A DNA stretch of 64,000 nucleotides from DATADD01 sp046262355 (GTDB lineage Bacteria > Actinomycetota > CADDZG01 > WHSQ01): positions 43,896 through 107,895 of the forward strand of contig JBHEMX010000099.1 in NCBI GenBank assembly GCA_046262355.1. The letters run 5' to 3'. The first letter of the stretch is position 1. Every line of letters begins with the position of its first letter. The notes below the pieces were generated by a model. It saw only the letters and a list, made by a program, of their open reading frames with translations, was not told where the DNA came from and did no database searches. Positions 36,745 to 46,116 of the stretch are shown here, piece after piece. The position numbers and the translations under genes were made by a program.

Positions 36745-38001
36745 ATGCGCCGCGCCGCCGCCCTCTCGCTGCTCATCGCCGTGCTGCTGGGCATCGGAGC
36801 GCCGGCCCCGGCACAGCCGCTGTGGAAGCGCCGGATCGAGCGCCTCGCAGCGCGCCACAGGATCGGCATCGCCATCGAGCAGGACGGCCGCTTCCTCCTC
36901 TCACACCGCGCCGGGAAGCGGCGGGTGCCCGCGTCGAACCAGAAGCTGCTCACGTCCATGGCGCTGCTCGACACGCTGGGACGCGCCGAGACGTTCCCCA
37001 CGATCGCCGCAGCCGGGCGGTTCGAGTCGGGAGTGGTGCGTGGCGATCTCTGGATCCTCGGGCGGGGCGATCCCGCGGTTGCGTCCAAGGGACAGTTCGC
37101 GCGTTCCTTGCCGTTCCCGGCAACCGGGATCCGCAAGCTGGCGAGACGCATCGCCGGGGCCGGCATCACGCGCGTGCGCGGCCGCGTGATGGGGAGCAAG
37201 GGGTACTTCCGGCACGACTGGGATGCTCCGGGGTGGCGGTCCTATTACCAGAGCCTCTACGTCGCACTGCCCTCGGCGCTGACGTTCAAGGGCAACACGC
37301 ATCGGGGCCGCCACATCCTCGACCCCGAGCGCCTCTTGGCCCGCGCGCTCACCCGCCGCCTGCGGGGTCTCGGCGTGACCGTCGGGCACCGGGCCGGCTC
37401 CGGCTACGCGCCGCGCGCGGCCGCCCCCCTCGCGCGCCTCGAATCCCAACCCCTGAGCCGGCTTCTGCGCCACATGAACCGCACGTCGTCGAACTTCTTC
37501 GCGGAGGTGCTCGGCAAGCGTCTCGCCGTGGCTCGCTTCGGCGCTCCCGGCTCCATCGCAAACGCCGGTCGAGCGATCCAGCGCTGGGCCGCGGCGCGCG
37601 ACCTCAGGGTCGTCGCCAAGGACGCCTCCGGGCTCTCCTACCGTGATCGCATCTCGGCTCGAGGCCTCGTCCGGCTTCTCGTCCGGTCCGAGAGCAGGCC
37701 GTGGGGACACGCTTTCAAGCGGAGCCTCGCGGCGGCGGGTCAGGGCACTCTGAAGGAGCGGCTCGGCGGGGTGAGGCTGCGCGCCAAGACGGGGACCTTG
37801 ATCGAGGTCTCGGCTCTGGCGGGCTGGGTGTGGCGTCGCCGCCACGGCTCCTGGGCGACCTTCGCGCTGCTGTCGCGCGGCATGCCCAAGGCCGAAGCGG
37901 CCGCGCTCGAGGATCGCATCGTCCGCATCGTGGCGCGCTCCGGCCCACGGCCGGCGCTCCGGGCGCGCGTCGTGGGGGCCACGCACCATCCACTCGCCTG
38001 A
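36745..38001 (+). CDS. D-alanyl-D-alanine carboxypeptidase/endopeptidase, S13 (DacB/PBP4-like)
   Basis: This 418-residue exported penicillin-binding protein trims peptidoglycan. It has a signal peptide (AAALSLLIAVLLGIGAPAPA). Active-site motifs are SNQK (the serine-x-x-lysine), SSN in NRTSSNFF, and KTG in LRAKTGTL. It is shorter than Escherichia coli PBP4 (about 477), with small insert domains. It starts 58 bp after the small clamp-motif gene. The ATG at 36745 is used because the signal peptide begins there. Confidence 0.9.
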   Translation: MRRAAALSLLIAVLLGIGAPAPAQPLWKRRIERLAARHRIGIAIEQDGRFLLSHRAGKRRVPASNQKLLTSMALLDTLGRAETFPTIAAAGRFESGVVRGDLWILGRGDPAVASKGQFARSLPFPATGIRKLARRIAGAGITRVRGRVMGSKGYFRHDWDAPGWRSYYQSLYVALPSALTFKGNTHRGRHILDPERLLARALTRRLRGLGVTVGHRAGSGYAPRAAAPLARLESQPLSRLLRHMNRTSSNFFAEVLGKRLAVARFGAPGSIANAGRAIQRWAAARDLRVVAKDASGLSYRDRISARGLVRLLVRSESRPWGHAFKRSLAAAGQGTLKERLGGVRLRAKTGTLIEVSALAGWVWRRRHGSWATFALLSRGMPKAEAAALEDRIVRIVARSGPRPALRARVVGATHHPLA

Positions 38002-38064
38002 GCGCCGGGCTCGGCGCATGACCCCTCTCGAGCGGCAGCCGGTCCTGGGCGACTCTCGAGCGGG

Positions 38065-38283
38065 CTAGAGCACCTCTCGATCCCGCACGACCGTTCTCTC
38101 TTCGCGCCGGAACGGCGCCACGCTGCTCCAGAACAGCAGCGACAGGAGGAGACCGACGACCCCCACGACCATGAGGATGATGCCGACCGTGTCGATGTTC
38201 ACGGTCCCCAGCGCATCGTCGCCGATGGCGAAGGTGAGGATCGCTCCGACGGCGACGAGGAACAGACCGACTCCGATGCCCAT
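38065..38283 (-). CDS. Small two-segment membrane protein (DUF6458-like)
   Basis: This 72-residue protein has two hydrophobic helices separated by a short DALGTVNIDTVG loop and a charged tail ending RRERTV-type residues. The pattern MGIGVGLFLVAVGAILTFAI is common to actinobacterial DUF6458 proteins. AGGAGG lies 7 nt before the ATG at 38283. Function unknown. Confidence 0.7.
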   Translation of the reverse strand: MGIGVGLFLVAVGAILTFAIGDDALGTVNIDTVGIILMVVGVVGLLLSLLFWSSVAPFRREERTVVRDREVL

Positions 38284-38533
38284 GCGCAACCTCCTGTCGA
38301 CTGGGGGCGTTCGCTCCGTACCTCGCGGCGGTGCACCTGCCCCCTTGATCTGTGGCCGGGACGCTTGCGTCGAACCGACGCGCGGCGCCTTCTGAGCCAT
38401 CGGCGCGACGGAGCCGGCGCCTTAGCCTTAGCCGGCGCCGTCCACGCGCCCGACCCGTAGGTCCCAGGGGCGAGGTCGTCGCCGTGGCGCCTCCGAGCGG
38501 CCGAGACGGGCCCGGCAGGCTACGTTTGGGGGG

Positions 38534-38680
38534 ATGCCCCTTACCGCCTTCTGCAGAACCTGTCGCAGGACCGTCTACATCGAGGTCGACCAGACGCCGG
38601 TGTGTCCCGTGTGCTCCTCGCCGCTGATCGAAGCAAGCGTGTCGCCCGAGCGGGAGGACCGAGACGACCCCGGTGGCTAG
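38534..38680 (+). CDS. Very small zinc-ribbon protein
   Basis: A 48-residue open reading frame encodes two cysteine pairs, FCRTC near residue 7 and VCPVC near residue 23, with a beta hairpin between them, and an acidic tail (EREDRDDPGG). It has a GGGGGG stretch just before the ATG. Such mini zinc ribbons are common in actinobacteria but have no assigned role. The gene ends 8 bp before the convergent histidine phosphatase. Confidence 0.6.
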   Translation: MPLTAFCRTCRRTVYIEVDQTPVCPVCSSPLIEASVSPEREDRDDPGG

Positions 38681-38688
38681 ACCTGCTC

Positions 38689-39312
38689 TCAGCGATCGGG
38701 CGGCTTGAAGTAGGAGGCGGTCACGAGTCGCCCTTTGTCGAGCACCAGGGTCGTCACCGATCCCGTGTCGCACAGGGTGAGAGGGAGCCACGGCGGCAGT
38801 CGGCTGCGCGCAAGAGCGAGGCGAGCGACGATCACGGGCGTCTGGTGGGACACGATCACCGCCTCTCTTCCGCCTGCCTGCTCGAGCGCATCTTCGATCG
38901 CCCCCAGCATGCGCTCCCTTATCTCAACGAAGGTCTCGCCCCACGACGGTCGCATCGGGTTGCGAAAGCTCCACCACTGCCTCGGTGATCGCAGGAAAGA
39001 AAGGATGCTGCGCGTCGCGCCCTCGAACGTCGTGTCGCTTTCGATCAGACGCTCGTCGGTGACCACCTCGAGGCCGTGCGGCTGCGCGATCGCGTGCGCC
39101 GTTTCTTGCGCGCGCTCCAGAGGGCTGGCCCAGATCGACGCGATGTCGGCGTCCTCGAGCCGGCGCGCCGCACTCGCGGCCTGGCGCGTGCCGCGCTCCG
39201 ATAGGTTGTATCCTGGCATGCGACCGTAGACGACGCCCCTCGGGTTCTCGACCTCTCCGTGACGCACGAGGTGAACGGTGGCATGCGACGGCGGAGCAAG
39301 GGGTCCCGACAT
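38689..39312 (-). CDS. Histidine phosphatase family protein (phosphoglycerate-mutase-like)
   Basis: This 207-residue protein has the catalytic LVRHGEVENPRG motif and the second histidine in VIVSHQTPV. Conserved SPLERAQETA is also present. The family removes phosphate from small molecules or proteins; members with this size and spacing include CobC-like and generic phosphatases, and the substrate here is not clear. The ATG at 39312 follows AGGAAGG. Confidence 0.85.
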   Translation of the reverse strand: MSGPLAPPSHATVHLVRHGEVENPRGVVYGRMPGYNLSERGTRQAASAARRLEDADIASIWASPLERAQETAHAIAQPHGLEVVTDERLIESDTTFEGATRSILSFLRSPRQWWSFRNPMRPSWGETFVEIRERMLGAIEDALEQAGGREAVIVSHQTPVIVARLALARSRLPPWLPLTLCDTGSVTTLVLDKGRLVTASYFKPPDR

Positions 39313-39402
39313 GGCAGCCTTCCTAACGCACCGACGCGCTGCTCGTTCTGCGACGCGTCGCGGCGCGGGTTCTCTCGGGGGTGCTCTGGGTAGGCTGCCT
39401 CG

Positions 39403-40476
39403 GTGCTCGACGTCTTGCTCTTCGGGGCCACCGGCTACACGGGGCGACTCGTCGCGGCATCGCTCGCGCGCCGGGGCGCGAGCTTTGCGGTCGCGGGACG
39501 GGATCGCGCCGGGCTCGAGCAGGTCGCCGAGCGCACGGGAGCCGCCGCCGTCCGGGTCGCCGCCGTCGGGAACGTGCACGGGCTCGTGGAGGCGCTGCAG
39601 GACGTGCGCGTGCTGCTCACTTGCGTAGGCCCCTTTAGCGAACTCGGAGACACCGCGGTCGAGGCGGCCCTGTCGTCCGGGGTCGGCTACGTCGACGCCA
39701 CCGGCGAGGCTGCGTTCGTCGCTCGCCTCGTAAGGGAGCGCCACGAAACGGCCAAGGCGGCCGGGATAGCGATGGCTCCGGCTCTGGGCTTCGACGAGGG
39801 CCCCGCGGATGTCGCCGCGACCCTGGCCACCGGTGGCATGGCCGATGCGCAGCTGACGATCACCTATGCGCTCCCGTCACGGGCATCCCCCGGGACCGTC
39901 GGCTTGAGCCTTCACGTACTCACCGCGCCGGGTTGGTGGCTGCGCGACGGACGGCGCGTCCCCGTGGCGTCCGGCGCATCGACACGTTGGGCTCCCATGC
40001 CCCCTCCGCTCGGCCCGCGCCCGAGCGTCTCCTCTTACATGGCCGAGTCCGAGCTCGCCCCCTTGCATCTCGACGTCGCAGACGTGAGCACCTATCTCAC
40101 AACCGGCACGGCGCGCCGCGTCGCGTTGAAGTTCGGACTCCCGGTGCTGCGCCGCGTGGTCGCCGCCCGGGCGGCGCGGCGCGCCGTGGAGGCCGTCATG
40201 CTCAAGGCCGTGGACGCGCCCGACAGGTCCCAGCCGGGGCGCTGGACGATACTGGCCGAAGCGTGCGCAGGATCCCGGCGCCGCAACGTCGTCATGACGG
40301 GTGACGACGTGTACGGGCTGACCGCAGAGCTGCTGGCCACGGGAGCGCTCGAGCTCGCGCGCCACGCCGATGGGCGCGCCGGAGTTCTCGCTCCGGTTCA
40401 AGCCGTGGGACCTCAACGGCTGCAGGAGGAGCTCGAGGCTCATGGTGTCACCATCGAGACCTTCGATCTTCACTAG
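39403..40476 (+). CDS. Saccharopine-dehydrogenase-like NAD(P)-binding protein
   Basis: This 357-residue protein has a Rossmann start LLFGATGYTGRLVAASLARR and the pattern LTCVGPFSELGDTAVEAAL, then DATGEAAFV, typical of the saccharopine dehydrogenase-like/trans-acting enoyl reductase group of actinobacteria. Members reduce lipid precursors; activity cannot be assigned here. It starts with a GTG and is followed 11 bp later by a small hypothetical gene. Confidence 0.8.
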   Translation: MLDVLLFGATGYTGRLVAASLARRGASFAVAGRDRAGLEQVAERTGAAAVRVAAVGNVHGLVEALQDVRVLLTCVGPFSELGDTAVEAALSSGVGYVDATGEAAFVARLVRERHETAKAAGIAMAPALGFDEGPADVAATLATGGMADAQLTITYALPSRASPGTVGLSLHVLTAPGWWLRDGRRVPVASGASTRWAPMPPPLGPRPSVSSYMAESELAPLHLDVADVSTYLTTGTARRVALKFGLPVLRRVVAARAARRAVEAVMLKAVDAPDRSQPGRWTILAEACAGSRRRNVVMTGDDVYGLTAELLATGALELARHADGRAGVLAPVQAVGPQRLQEELEAHGVTIETFDLH

Positions 40477-40487
40477 AGAGGAGAGAG

Positions 40488-40886
40488 ATGGGCGCAAGGC
40501 TTCAGTACGCGAAGGTGATCGACAGAGAGATCTTCTATGCACGCGGCGGGCGCGTGCATCCCAAGCTCGAGAACACAGTCGTGTTGCAGCAAGAGCCCGG
40601 AGTCGCCGGGGCGTTCCTCGTGCTACGTGGGTGGACGGGTGATCACGGCAGCTTCACCGAGCAGTGGGCGATCAAGTCACCCGGTGGGGCAACGCTCTAC
40701 GAGAGCGTGCCGCGCGAGATCCACCTCGCCACCGAGTCTCACGTGGAGAAGCTCGAGGACGAGGTCGCCGAGCTCGAACTCGAGTTCGCAGCCGACGACT
40801 ACGACGTCGTCTTCCTCCTCGACGAGCGGGAGATCGCACGCGCGACCTTCCCGGTGAGGCCACAGCAGGAACGCCTCGAGGCATAG
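40488..40886 (+). CDS. Conserved-looking hypothetical protein
   Basis: This 132-residue soluble protein, beta-rich with an acidic C-terminal third, matches no family I recognise. Repeated blocks such as VEKLEDEVAELELEF suggest a short coiled region before the final VVFLLDEREIARATFPV strand pair. It lies 11 bp after the reductase gene with AGAGGAGAG before the ATG, so co-transcription is likely. Confidence 0.55.
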   Translation: MGARLQYAKVIDREIFYARGGRVHPKLENTVVLQQEPGVAGAFLVLRGWTGDHGSFTEQWAIKSPGGATLYESVPREIHLATESHVEKLEDEVAELELEFAADDYDVVFLLDEREIARATFPVRPQQERLEA

Positions 40887-40970
40887 AGCGCTGTAACGCC
40901 GAGCCCGACGCGCTCGTCCAAAGTTGCAGAGAGGCGGAACGGCCGCCTCCGAGCAACGGAGGTAGAAGCG

Positions 40971-41279
40971 GTGTACGAGTTCGCCATAGTGGTGCTGCTC
41001 GGGATCGGGACGTTCAAGCTGGTGGACATGGTCACCGAGTACGTCAGCCTGACCAAGGTTCACTCGCTGTTCACGATCGTTCTCGGAGTGATCGTTGCGT
41101 GGGCGCTGGACTTCTCGCTGTTCGCGGAGTGGAACATCCCGGTACGATCTGAGCTGCTTGCATACGTCGGCACGGGACTGATGATCGCGGCCGCGGGCTA
41201 CGCGACCCCGCAGGTATTCACACACGTCGCGGATGTCATCGGCCGGCGCAGGGAGGCGCGCGTCACCAGGGCCGCGTAA
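40971..41279 (+). CDS. Small membrane protein of unknown function
   Basis: This 102-residue protein has three hydrophobic segments (about 3-18, 30-48, 62-80) and a basic tail GRRREARV. No known family is recognised. It starts 84 bp after the hypothetical protein and is followed by a strong terminator at 41303-41336, so it ends that transcript. The annotated start codon is GTG. Confidence 0.6.
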   Translation: MYEFAIVVLLGIGTFKLVDMVTEYVSLTKVHSLFTIVLGVIVAWALDFSLFAEWNIPVRSELLAYVGTGLMIAAAGYATPQVFTHVADVIGRRREARVTRAA

Positions 41280-41302
41280 CCGACAAAGCTGTCAAAGCGA
41301 GA

Positions 41303-41336
41303 GGCTCTCGCCCAAGGGCGAGAGCCTTTTCTTGTT
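41303..41336 (+). terminator. Strong rho-independent terminator
   Basis: GGCTCTCGCCC and GGGCGAGAGCC form an 11-bp perfect stem around an AA loop, followed by TTTTCTTGTT. It lies 23 bp past the stop of the small membrane protein and before the histidine kinase gene, separating two transcripts. Confidence 0.9.
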
Positions 41337-41369
41337 GACTCCGCCCAGTCGCCCGCCGATAGGGCCAAC

Positions 41370-42665
41370 ATGATCGAACTCGGCGAGCTGCGGCGACTCG
41401 AACGCTGGATGACCTATGTGCGCTGGTTCGGGTTCGCTTTCGGGACCCTAGCGGTCACTATCGAGCCGAATTATCCGAGTGTCGGCGTGGAGCGAACGGC
41501 GGTCCTCGTCGTAGCATCGCTGGCCTTCGGCAACCTCTGGATCTCGGCCGCGATGCGGCGCACCAAGACGCGTCCGGACCAGGTGCGTCTCGGAGCGGCG
41601 GTCTTCGCCTTCGACGTCGCGATCGTACTCGGCCTCGTATGGGTGTTCGCCTTCGAGCACCCCTACATCACCTGGGCGCTCCTGCTCCTACTGCCGATGG
41701 AGGGAGCCTTACGCTACAGGCTCAAGGGGGCGTTGGCGTCGGCCGGGCTCGTGGCTCTGTTCTTCATCCTGCAGACCTGGCACAGGGCGGATCTTCTCGA
41801 CGCGTCGTTCGACTTCAACACGTACGTCTTCGTCGTGGGCCTGTCCGTGCTCGTTGCGGGAGTCACGGGTTCGATGGCAGAGAACTGGTACACCCAGAGC
41901 CGCGCGTTCCGCACGCAAAGCCTTGCGCTCGCGGAGATGGACGAGCTCAAGGACCGCTTCCTCGCGGTGACATCGCACGAGATCCGCGGTCCCTTGACGG
42001 CGATCATCGCCGGCGTCGACACCGTCTGGCGGCGTGGGGATCGTCTCAGCACCGACCAGAGAGACCGTCTGCTGGAGATGATCTCCCGGCAGGGACACCA
42101 CGTCGCCAGACTGGTCGACGACCTCCTCGTGACCTCGCAGGTGCAGGCCGGAAAGCTGTCGCTGCAGATCGACTGGGCCGAGCTGACCGTAACCATCAAC
42201 CAGGCGATGGATGCCGCGACGCCCAAGAGACGGGGGCACCAGCTCGAGGTCTTCATCGAGCCGTTACGCTGCCGCATCGACGCCGCACGCCTTGGACAGG
42301 TTGTGCGCAACCTCGTCGAGAACGCGTACAAGTACACGCCGGAGAGGACCCGCGTCGCGGTCACCGCACGAAGCGTCGCGGGCGGCATCGTGATAGAGGT
42401 GGCCGACGACGGCCACGGCATCCCCGCGGAGAAGCGTGATCGCCTCTTCGAGGCGTTCACCCGCATAGAGGAGACCGCCGCCGGCAAGGACGGCGTCGGC
42501 CTCGGACTTTACGTCGTGAGCCACCTCGTCGCGGCGATGGAGGGACACATAGACATGAGCTCGTCGTCGCGCGGCACGACCTTCACGATCCACGTGTCGT
42601 GCCCCACCGAGGCGCTCGAGCGGCCCCGGCTGGGGCTCGTCAAGAGCGCAGAGGCAGCCGACTAG
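41370..42665 (+). CDS. Membrane histidine kinase
   Basis: This is a 431-residue sensor kinase. Residues about 20-170 contain six hydrophobic helices with almost no periplasmic loop, so it may sense the membrane itself. The HisKA phosphoacceptor is H203 (VTSHEIRGPLTAI). The HATPase has NLVENAYKYTPERT, VADDGHGIPAEKR and DGVGLGLYVVSHL. No receiver gene is adjacent. A beheaded TadE remnant begins immediately after its stop codon at 42665, so its original downstream neighbour has been deleted. Confidence 0.92.
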   Translation: MIELGELRRLERWMTYVRWFGFAFGTLAVTIEPNYPSVGVERTAVLVVASLAFGNLWISAAMRRTKTRPDQVRLGAAVFAFDVAIVLGLVWVFAFEHPYITWALLLLLPMEGALRYRLKGALASAGLVALFFILQTWHRADLLDASFDFNTYVFVVGLSVLVAGVTGSMAENWYTQSRAFRTQSLALAEMDELKDRFLAVTSHEIRGPLTAIIAGVDTVWRRGDRLSTDQRDRLLEMISRQGHHVARLVDDLLVTSQVQAGKLSLQIDWAELTVTINQAMDAATPKRRGHQLEVFIEPLRCRIDAARLGQVVRNLVENAYKYTPERTRVAVTARSVAGGIVIEVADDGHGIPAEKRDRLFEAFTRIEETAAGKDGVGLGLYVVSHLVAAMEGHIDMSSSSRGTTFTIHVSCPTEALERPRLGLVKSAEAAD

Positions 42666-42903
42666 AGCGAGAGAGGGCGTGCGCATCTACTCCCTGACCG
42701 GTGACCCCACGGCCGCTAAGGCCGCGGGCAACGACGCGCTCGCCGGCGCCGGCGGGGACTGCAGCTCGGCGACGCCCGCGACGGGGCCCGTCCCCTCCGG
42801 GACCCAGGTCTCGATCACATGCTCGGCGCCCTATCCCCCTGCCTTGTTCGTCTTCGACAAGGGCGGCTCGCTCACCTCCACGGCGGAGATGAGAAGGGAA
42901 TGA
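42666..42903 (+). pseudogene. Beheaded TadE-like pilus protein
   Basis: The frame starting right after the kinase stop reads AREGVRIYSLTGDPTAAKAA, then two cysteines and ALFVFDKGG. AREGVR-Y-LTGDP is the segment that follows the N-terminal membrane helix in TadE minor pilins. The helix and the first about 40 residues are missing, replaced by the kinase gene end. The stop overlaps the next gene by ATGA, a coupling left from the original operon. Any GTG-initiated product would lack the membrane anchor. Confidence 0.7.
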
Positions 42904-44177
42904 ACCTCGCGGCGCACCTGCGCGCTGCGAGCATGGACGACTCGGGCGTGACGGCGGTGATCGTCGCGATCGTTGCCGTCGTGCTGTTCGGGTTCGCGGC
43001 GCTGGCGATCGACGTCGGGCGCATGTTCGAGCAGCGGCGCGAGCTGCAGCGGACCGCGGATGCATCGGCCCTCTCCGGCGCATCCAAGTACGCCGCCGGG
43101 AACACGGCCACGGCCGGGGACCCATGCGGCGCGGACGCGCTCGCCTGCGCCAACTACTACGTGGACCAGAACCCCGCTCACATGAGCCCGATCGATGCGC
43201 GCCGCATCGACGTCCCGACGGCCTGCACGCGCGTGATCGGTGGAGCGACGTACCCGTGCGTACACTCGGCCGTCGAATCACAGAACTTCGAGTTCACGTT
43301 CGCGAAGGTCCTCGGCTTCGACTCGCGCACGATCTCGGCCGAGGCCACGGCGATCGCCGGCAGCGGCGCGCCCGAAGGGGCCCGTCTCATCCCATGGATC
43401 GTCATGGACTGTCCCAACCCATCGGCGTACCCGGACGAGTCCTCGGTGACCGGCAACGACAGCTGTCCATACGCGTTCAGCGGGGACTTCAACAACGGCC
43501 CCTTCATCGACCTCTACGAGTCACCCGGCGGTGGCGAACGCGGCAACTACAACGCGGCGAACTTCCAGCCCGGGCCCGATTGCCCTGCGACGGCCGACGG
43601 GCATTTCGACAAGGGCGGCGCGCCGGATTACCGCGAGTTCCTCAAGGGCACCGCAGCCTCGGTGGAGGCATGTGCGGTCGCGAAGGGCGCCCGGATCTCC
43701 TCCAAGCCTGGGTTCATGGGCAGCAACACGGATACCTACCTCGACCAGAGGAACGGTCGTGGCGTCGAGACCTGCATGGACGAGACCGGCTTCCGCGAGG
43801 CCGTGACGGTCACGGACGCATCCAAGGGCCTCATCTCGATAAACGACTACGACAGCCCCTGTCTCGTCGCGGTCTCATTCGTTGCTCACGCGAACGAGGG
43901 CAACCCCGACGTGGGACGCGATGTCCCCGGCGGCTGCTGCATCGCGGCGCTCCAGCACCCCGACCCCGAAGCCAGGCTCGCGCCCTTCCAGGGGCGGGAG
44001 TCCGAGATGGTGGTCAGGAGATTCGGGCTCTTCTATCTCACGGCTCGTGGATCCGACGGCGCCCCTTATCACTACCGCGGCATCCTCCTGAAGACGGTCG
44101 ACAGCCTCGAGACCGAGCTCGGAAGCACCCCCCGCACGCCTACCGATGGAATCTGCGTAGTCAAGCTCGTCGAGTAA
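42900..44177 (+). CDS. TadG-like pilus assembly protein
   Basis: This is a 425-residue protein. An N-terminal segment (DDSGVTAVIVAIVAVVLFGF) is a TadE/TadG-type membrane anchor with the pilin-like G-hydrophobic pattern, followed by DVGRMFEQRRELQRTADASA, the conserved TadG helix. The rest is a secreted cysteine-containing domain with many acidic and aromatic residues. TadG-type proteins assist assembly or anchoring of Flp pili. It is intact, and its ATG overlaps the TadE remnant stop. Confidence 0.8.
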   Translation: MNLAAHLRAASMDDSGVTAVIVAIVAVVLFGFAALAIDVGRMFEQRRELQRTADASALSGASKYAAGNTATAGDPCGADALACANYYVDQNPAHMSPIDARRIDVPTACTRVIGGATYPCVHSAVESQNFEFTFAKVLGFDSRTISAEATAIAGSGAPEGARLIPWIVMDCPNPSAYPDESSVTGNDSCPYAFSGDFNNGPFIDLYESPGGGERGNYNAANFQPGPDCPATADGHFDKGGAPDYREFLKGTAASVEACAVAKGARISSKPGFMGSNTDTYLDQRNGRGVETCMDETGFREAVTVTDASKGLISINDYDSPCLVAVSFVAHANEGNPDVGRDVPGGCCIAALQHPDPEARLAPFQGRESEMVVRRFGLFYLTARGSDGAPYHYRGILLKTVDSLETELGSTPRTPTDGICVVKLVE

Positions 44178-44195
44178 CAACCGATTGGAGAGGTG

Positions 44196-44909
44196 ATGAA
44201 GAACAGACTGGTCACGTTGGCTCTGGCGGTCGTCACGGGAGCGATCGCGGTCACGCTCGTGTACATGTACGTCAACCGGGTCGAGGATACCTCGACGCAG
44301 GGCCTCAAGACGCGCGCCGTGCTGGTGGCAACGCGCTTCCTGCCCTCCGGGACCTCGGGCTCGGAGATCCTCGGCGCACGGGCGTTCGAGACGCGCAACG
44401 TGCCGGAACGCTACATCGCCCCGGGCGCGTTCAGCTCCCCCGAGCAGCTCTCCGAGCTGACCCTCGCCGACGACGTTGCCGCGGGCGAACAGCTCAGCTC
44501 TCAGCGCTTCGGGGCGAGCGAGCAGGATGCCTTCCTGTCTCAGTTCCCCGAGGGCACCGAGGCCCTCGCGCTGCCTCTCGACTACGTCCGAGGAGTGGCG
44601 GGCCATCTCGAGGCGGGAGACGAGATCAACGCCTTCGTGACCGCCGAGGCCGAGGACGCCGCGGGTCGCGCGCTCCGCGGCGCGGGCGTCCCCTCCAGCG
44701 CGGGCGTGTTCTCCCCGGGCGAGAGCGGCGTCACCCTGCTGCTCCTCAAGAGGGTCCCGCTCATCGAGGTGCAGCCGTCGCCCGATGGCGGGAGCACTGC
44801 AGGCACCATGACGCTCGCCGTGACGCCCAAGGAGGCCGCACTGCTCGTCCACTCACAGGAGAAGGCAAAGCTGTGGTTCTCGCTCGTTCCGCACAAGGGA
44901 GGCGAGTAG
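44196..44909 (+). CDS. cpaB: CpaB/RcpC-like pilus assembly protein
   Basis: This is a 237-residue protein. It has an N-terminal membrane anchor (LVTLALAVVTGAIAVTLVYMYV), then an SAF-type domain with ATRFLPSGTSGSEI, ALALPLDYVRGVAGHLEAGD and the final TLAVTPKEAALLVHSQEKAK segment, typical of CpaB. In Tad systems CpaB couples the secretin to the periplasm or envelope. It is apparently intact. GGAGAGG precedes the ATG at 44196. Confidence 0.85.
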   Translation: MKNRLVTLALAVVTGAIAVTLVYMYVNRVEDTSTQGLKTRAVLVATRFLPSGTSGSEILGARAFETRNVPERYIAPGAFSSPEQLSELTLADDVAAGEQLSSQRFGASEQDAFLSQFPEGTEALALPLDYVRGVAGHLEAGDEINAFVTAEAEDAAGRALRGAGVPSSAGVFSPGESGVTLLLLKRVPLIEVQPSPDGGSTAGTMTLAVTPKEAALLVHSQEKAKLWFSLVPHKGGE

Positions 44910-44911
44910 AC

Positions 44912-46116
44912 GTGGTGCACGTCGTCATCCACGACCGCGATCCGACATCGCATCGATCCTGCGGGAGATAGTGGCCGGCGCACCGGCCTTCGACCCCGTC
45001 GAATCGGTCGACACTGGGAGGACCTCCCCAGGGCGCTGGCCGTCCAGATGCGTTCGGTAGTGGTTCTCGGTCCCGGCATGCAAGAGATCGACCTCCAACA
45101 GGCCCTCGTGATCGGTCGTTCCTATCCCGGGACGACCTTCGTCCACGCGACCGACGAGGTCGACGTCGACACCCTGCAGCGCGCCATGCGCCATGGGATA
45201 CGCGAGGTCATCTCCGTGCGCGACACCGAGGCGGACCTCGCTGCGACGATCGAGCGGGCGGCCCACGCGCTCACGGGTCAGGTCCTCCAGACGCAGAGCA
45301 AGACCGACGTCAACGGCAAGGTCGTCGCTTTCTTCGGGACCAAGGGAGGCACGGGGAAGACGCTGGTCGCAACGAACCTCGCCGTGTTGTCGGCAACCTC
45401 TGGCGTGCGAACGGCGCTGCTCGATGCGAGCGTCCGCTTCGGAGACTGCGCGACATTCCTGCGCGTGCGCCCGGACAAGACGCTGACGGACCTCGTTCGC
45501 ATCTCCGGACCGATCGACGAGGTTGCTCTTGGGAGCGTTCTCACGACGCACGACTCTGGGCTGCGGCTCCTGTGCTCGCCCAACGACCGCTCGAGGCGGA
45601 ATCCCTCGACGGCGCGCTGCTGACGCGCGCGATCGAAGGGCTGCGCAAGAGCTTCGAGGTCATCATCGTGGACACCGGTCCGGCGCTCGACGAGTTCACG
45701 GTTTCGGTGCTCGCGGAATGTGACCTCGCCTACCTCGTGACCAGCCTCGAGCTTCCTGCGATCAAGGACACGAAGGTCCTCCTCGCCGCCTTCGATCGCC
45801 TCGGCCTCGACATCGACAAGGTTCGCCTCATCCTCAACCGCGCCAACTCGAAGGTTGGATTCCCGCCGGAGGAGGTAGCCAAGGCGCTCGGCAGGCGCAC
45901 GGTTGCAGATCTTCCGAGCGACGTCGCGGTGCCCCGCTCCGTCAACAACGGAGTTGCGGTAGCCGTCGAGAATCCCAAAGCGAAGATCTCGCGCTCGCTC
46001 GAGGAGCTATCTACCTCGTTGCGCAAGGAGCTGACCACGGGCAAGCTTGCCGTTAAGAGATGTTCGCGTCGCCGCGGGGGCGCGCCGAGTCGCCGTCAGA
46101 AGCGACCCATGTCTAA
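44912..46116 (+). pseudogene. cpaE: CpaE (Tad pilus MinD-like ATPase) with several frameshifts
   Basis: The gene can be followed through at least three frames. It starts VVHVVIHDRDP, moves to DIASILREIVAGAPAFDPVE after a lost base near 44943, then to LAVQMRSVVVLGPGM after another near 45017. The ATPase core with the deviant Walker A FFGTKGGTGKTLVATNLA follows. Near 45586 a third lost base moves the frame to PLEAESLDGALLTRAIEGL, then VIIVDTGPALDEFTVSVL. A further shift is likely before the TAA at 46114, which overlaps the cpaF start. No uninterrupted product can form. Confidence 0.8.
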
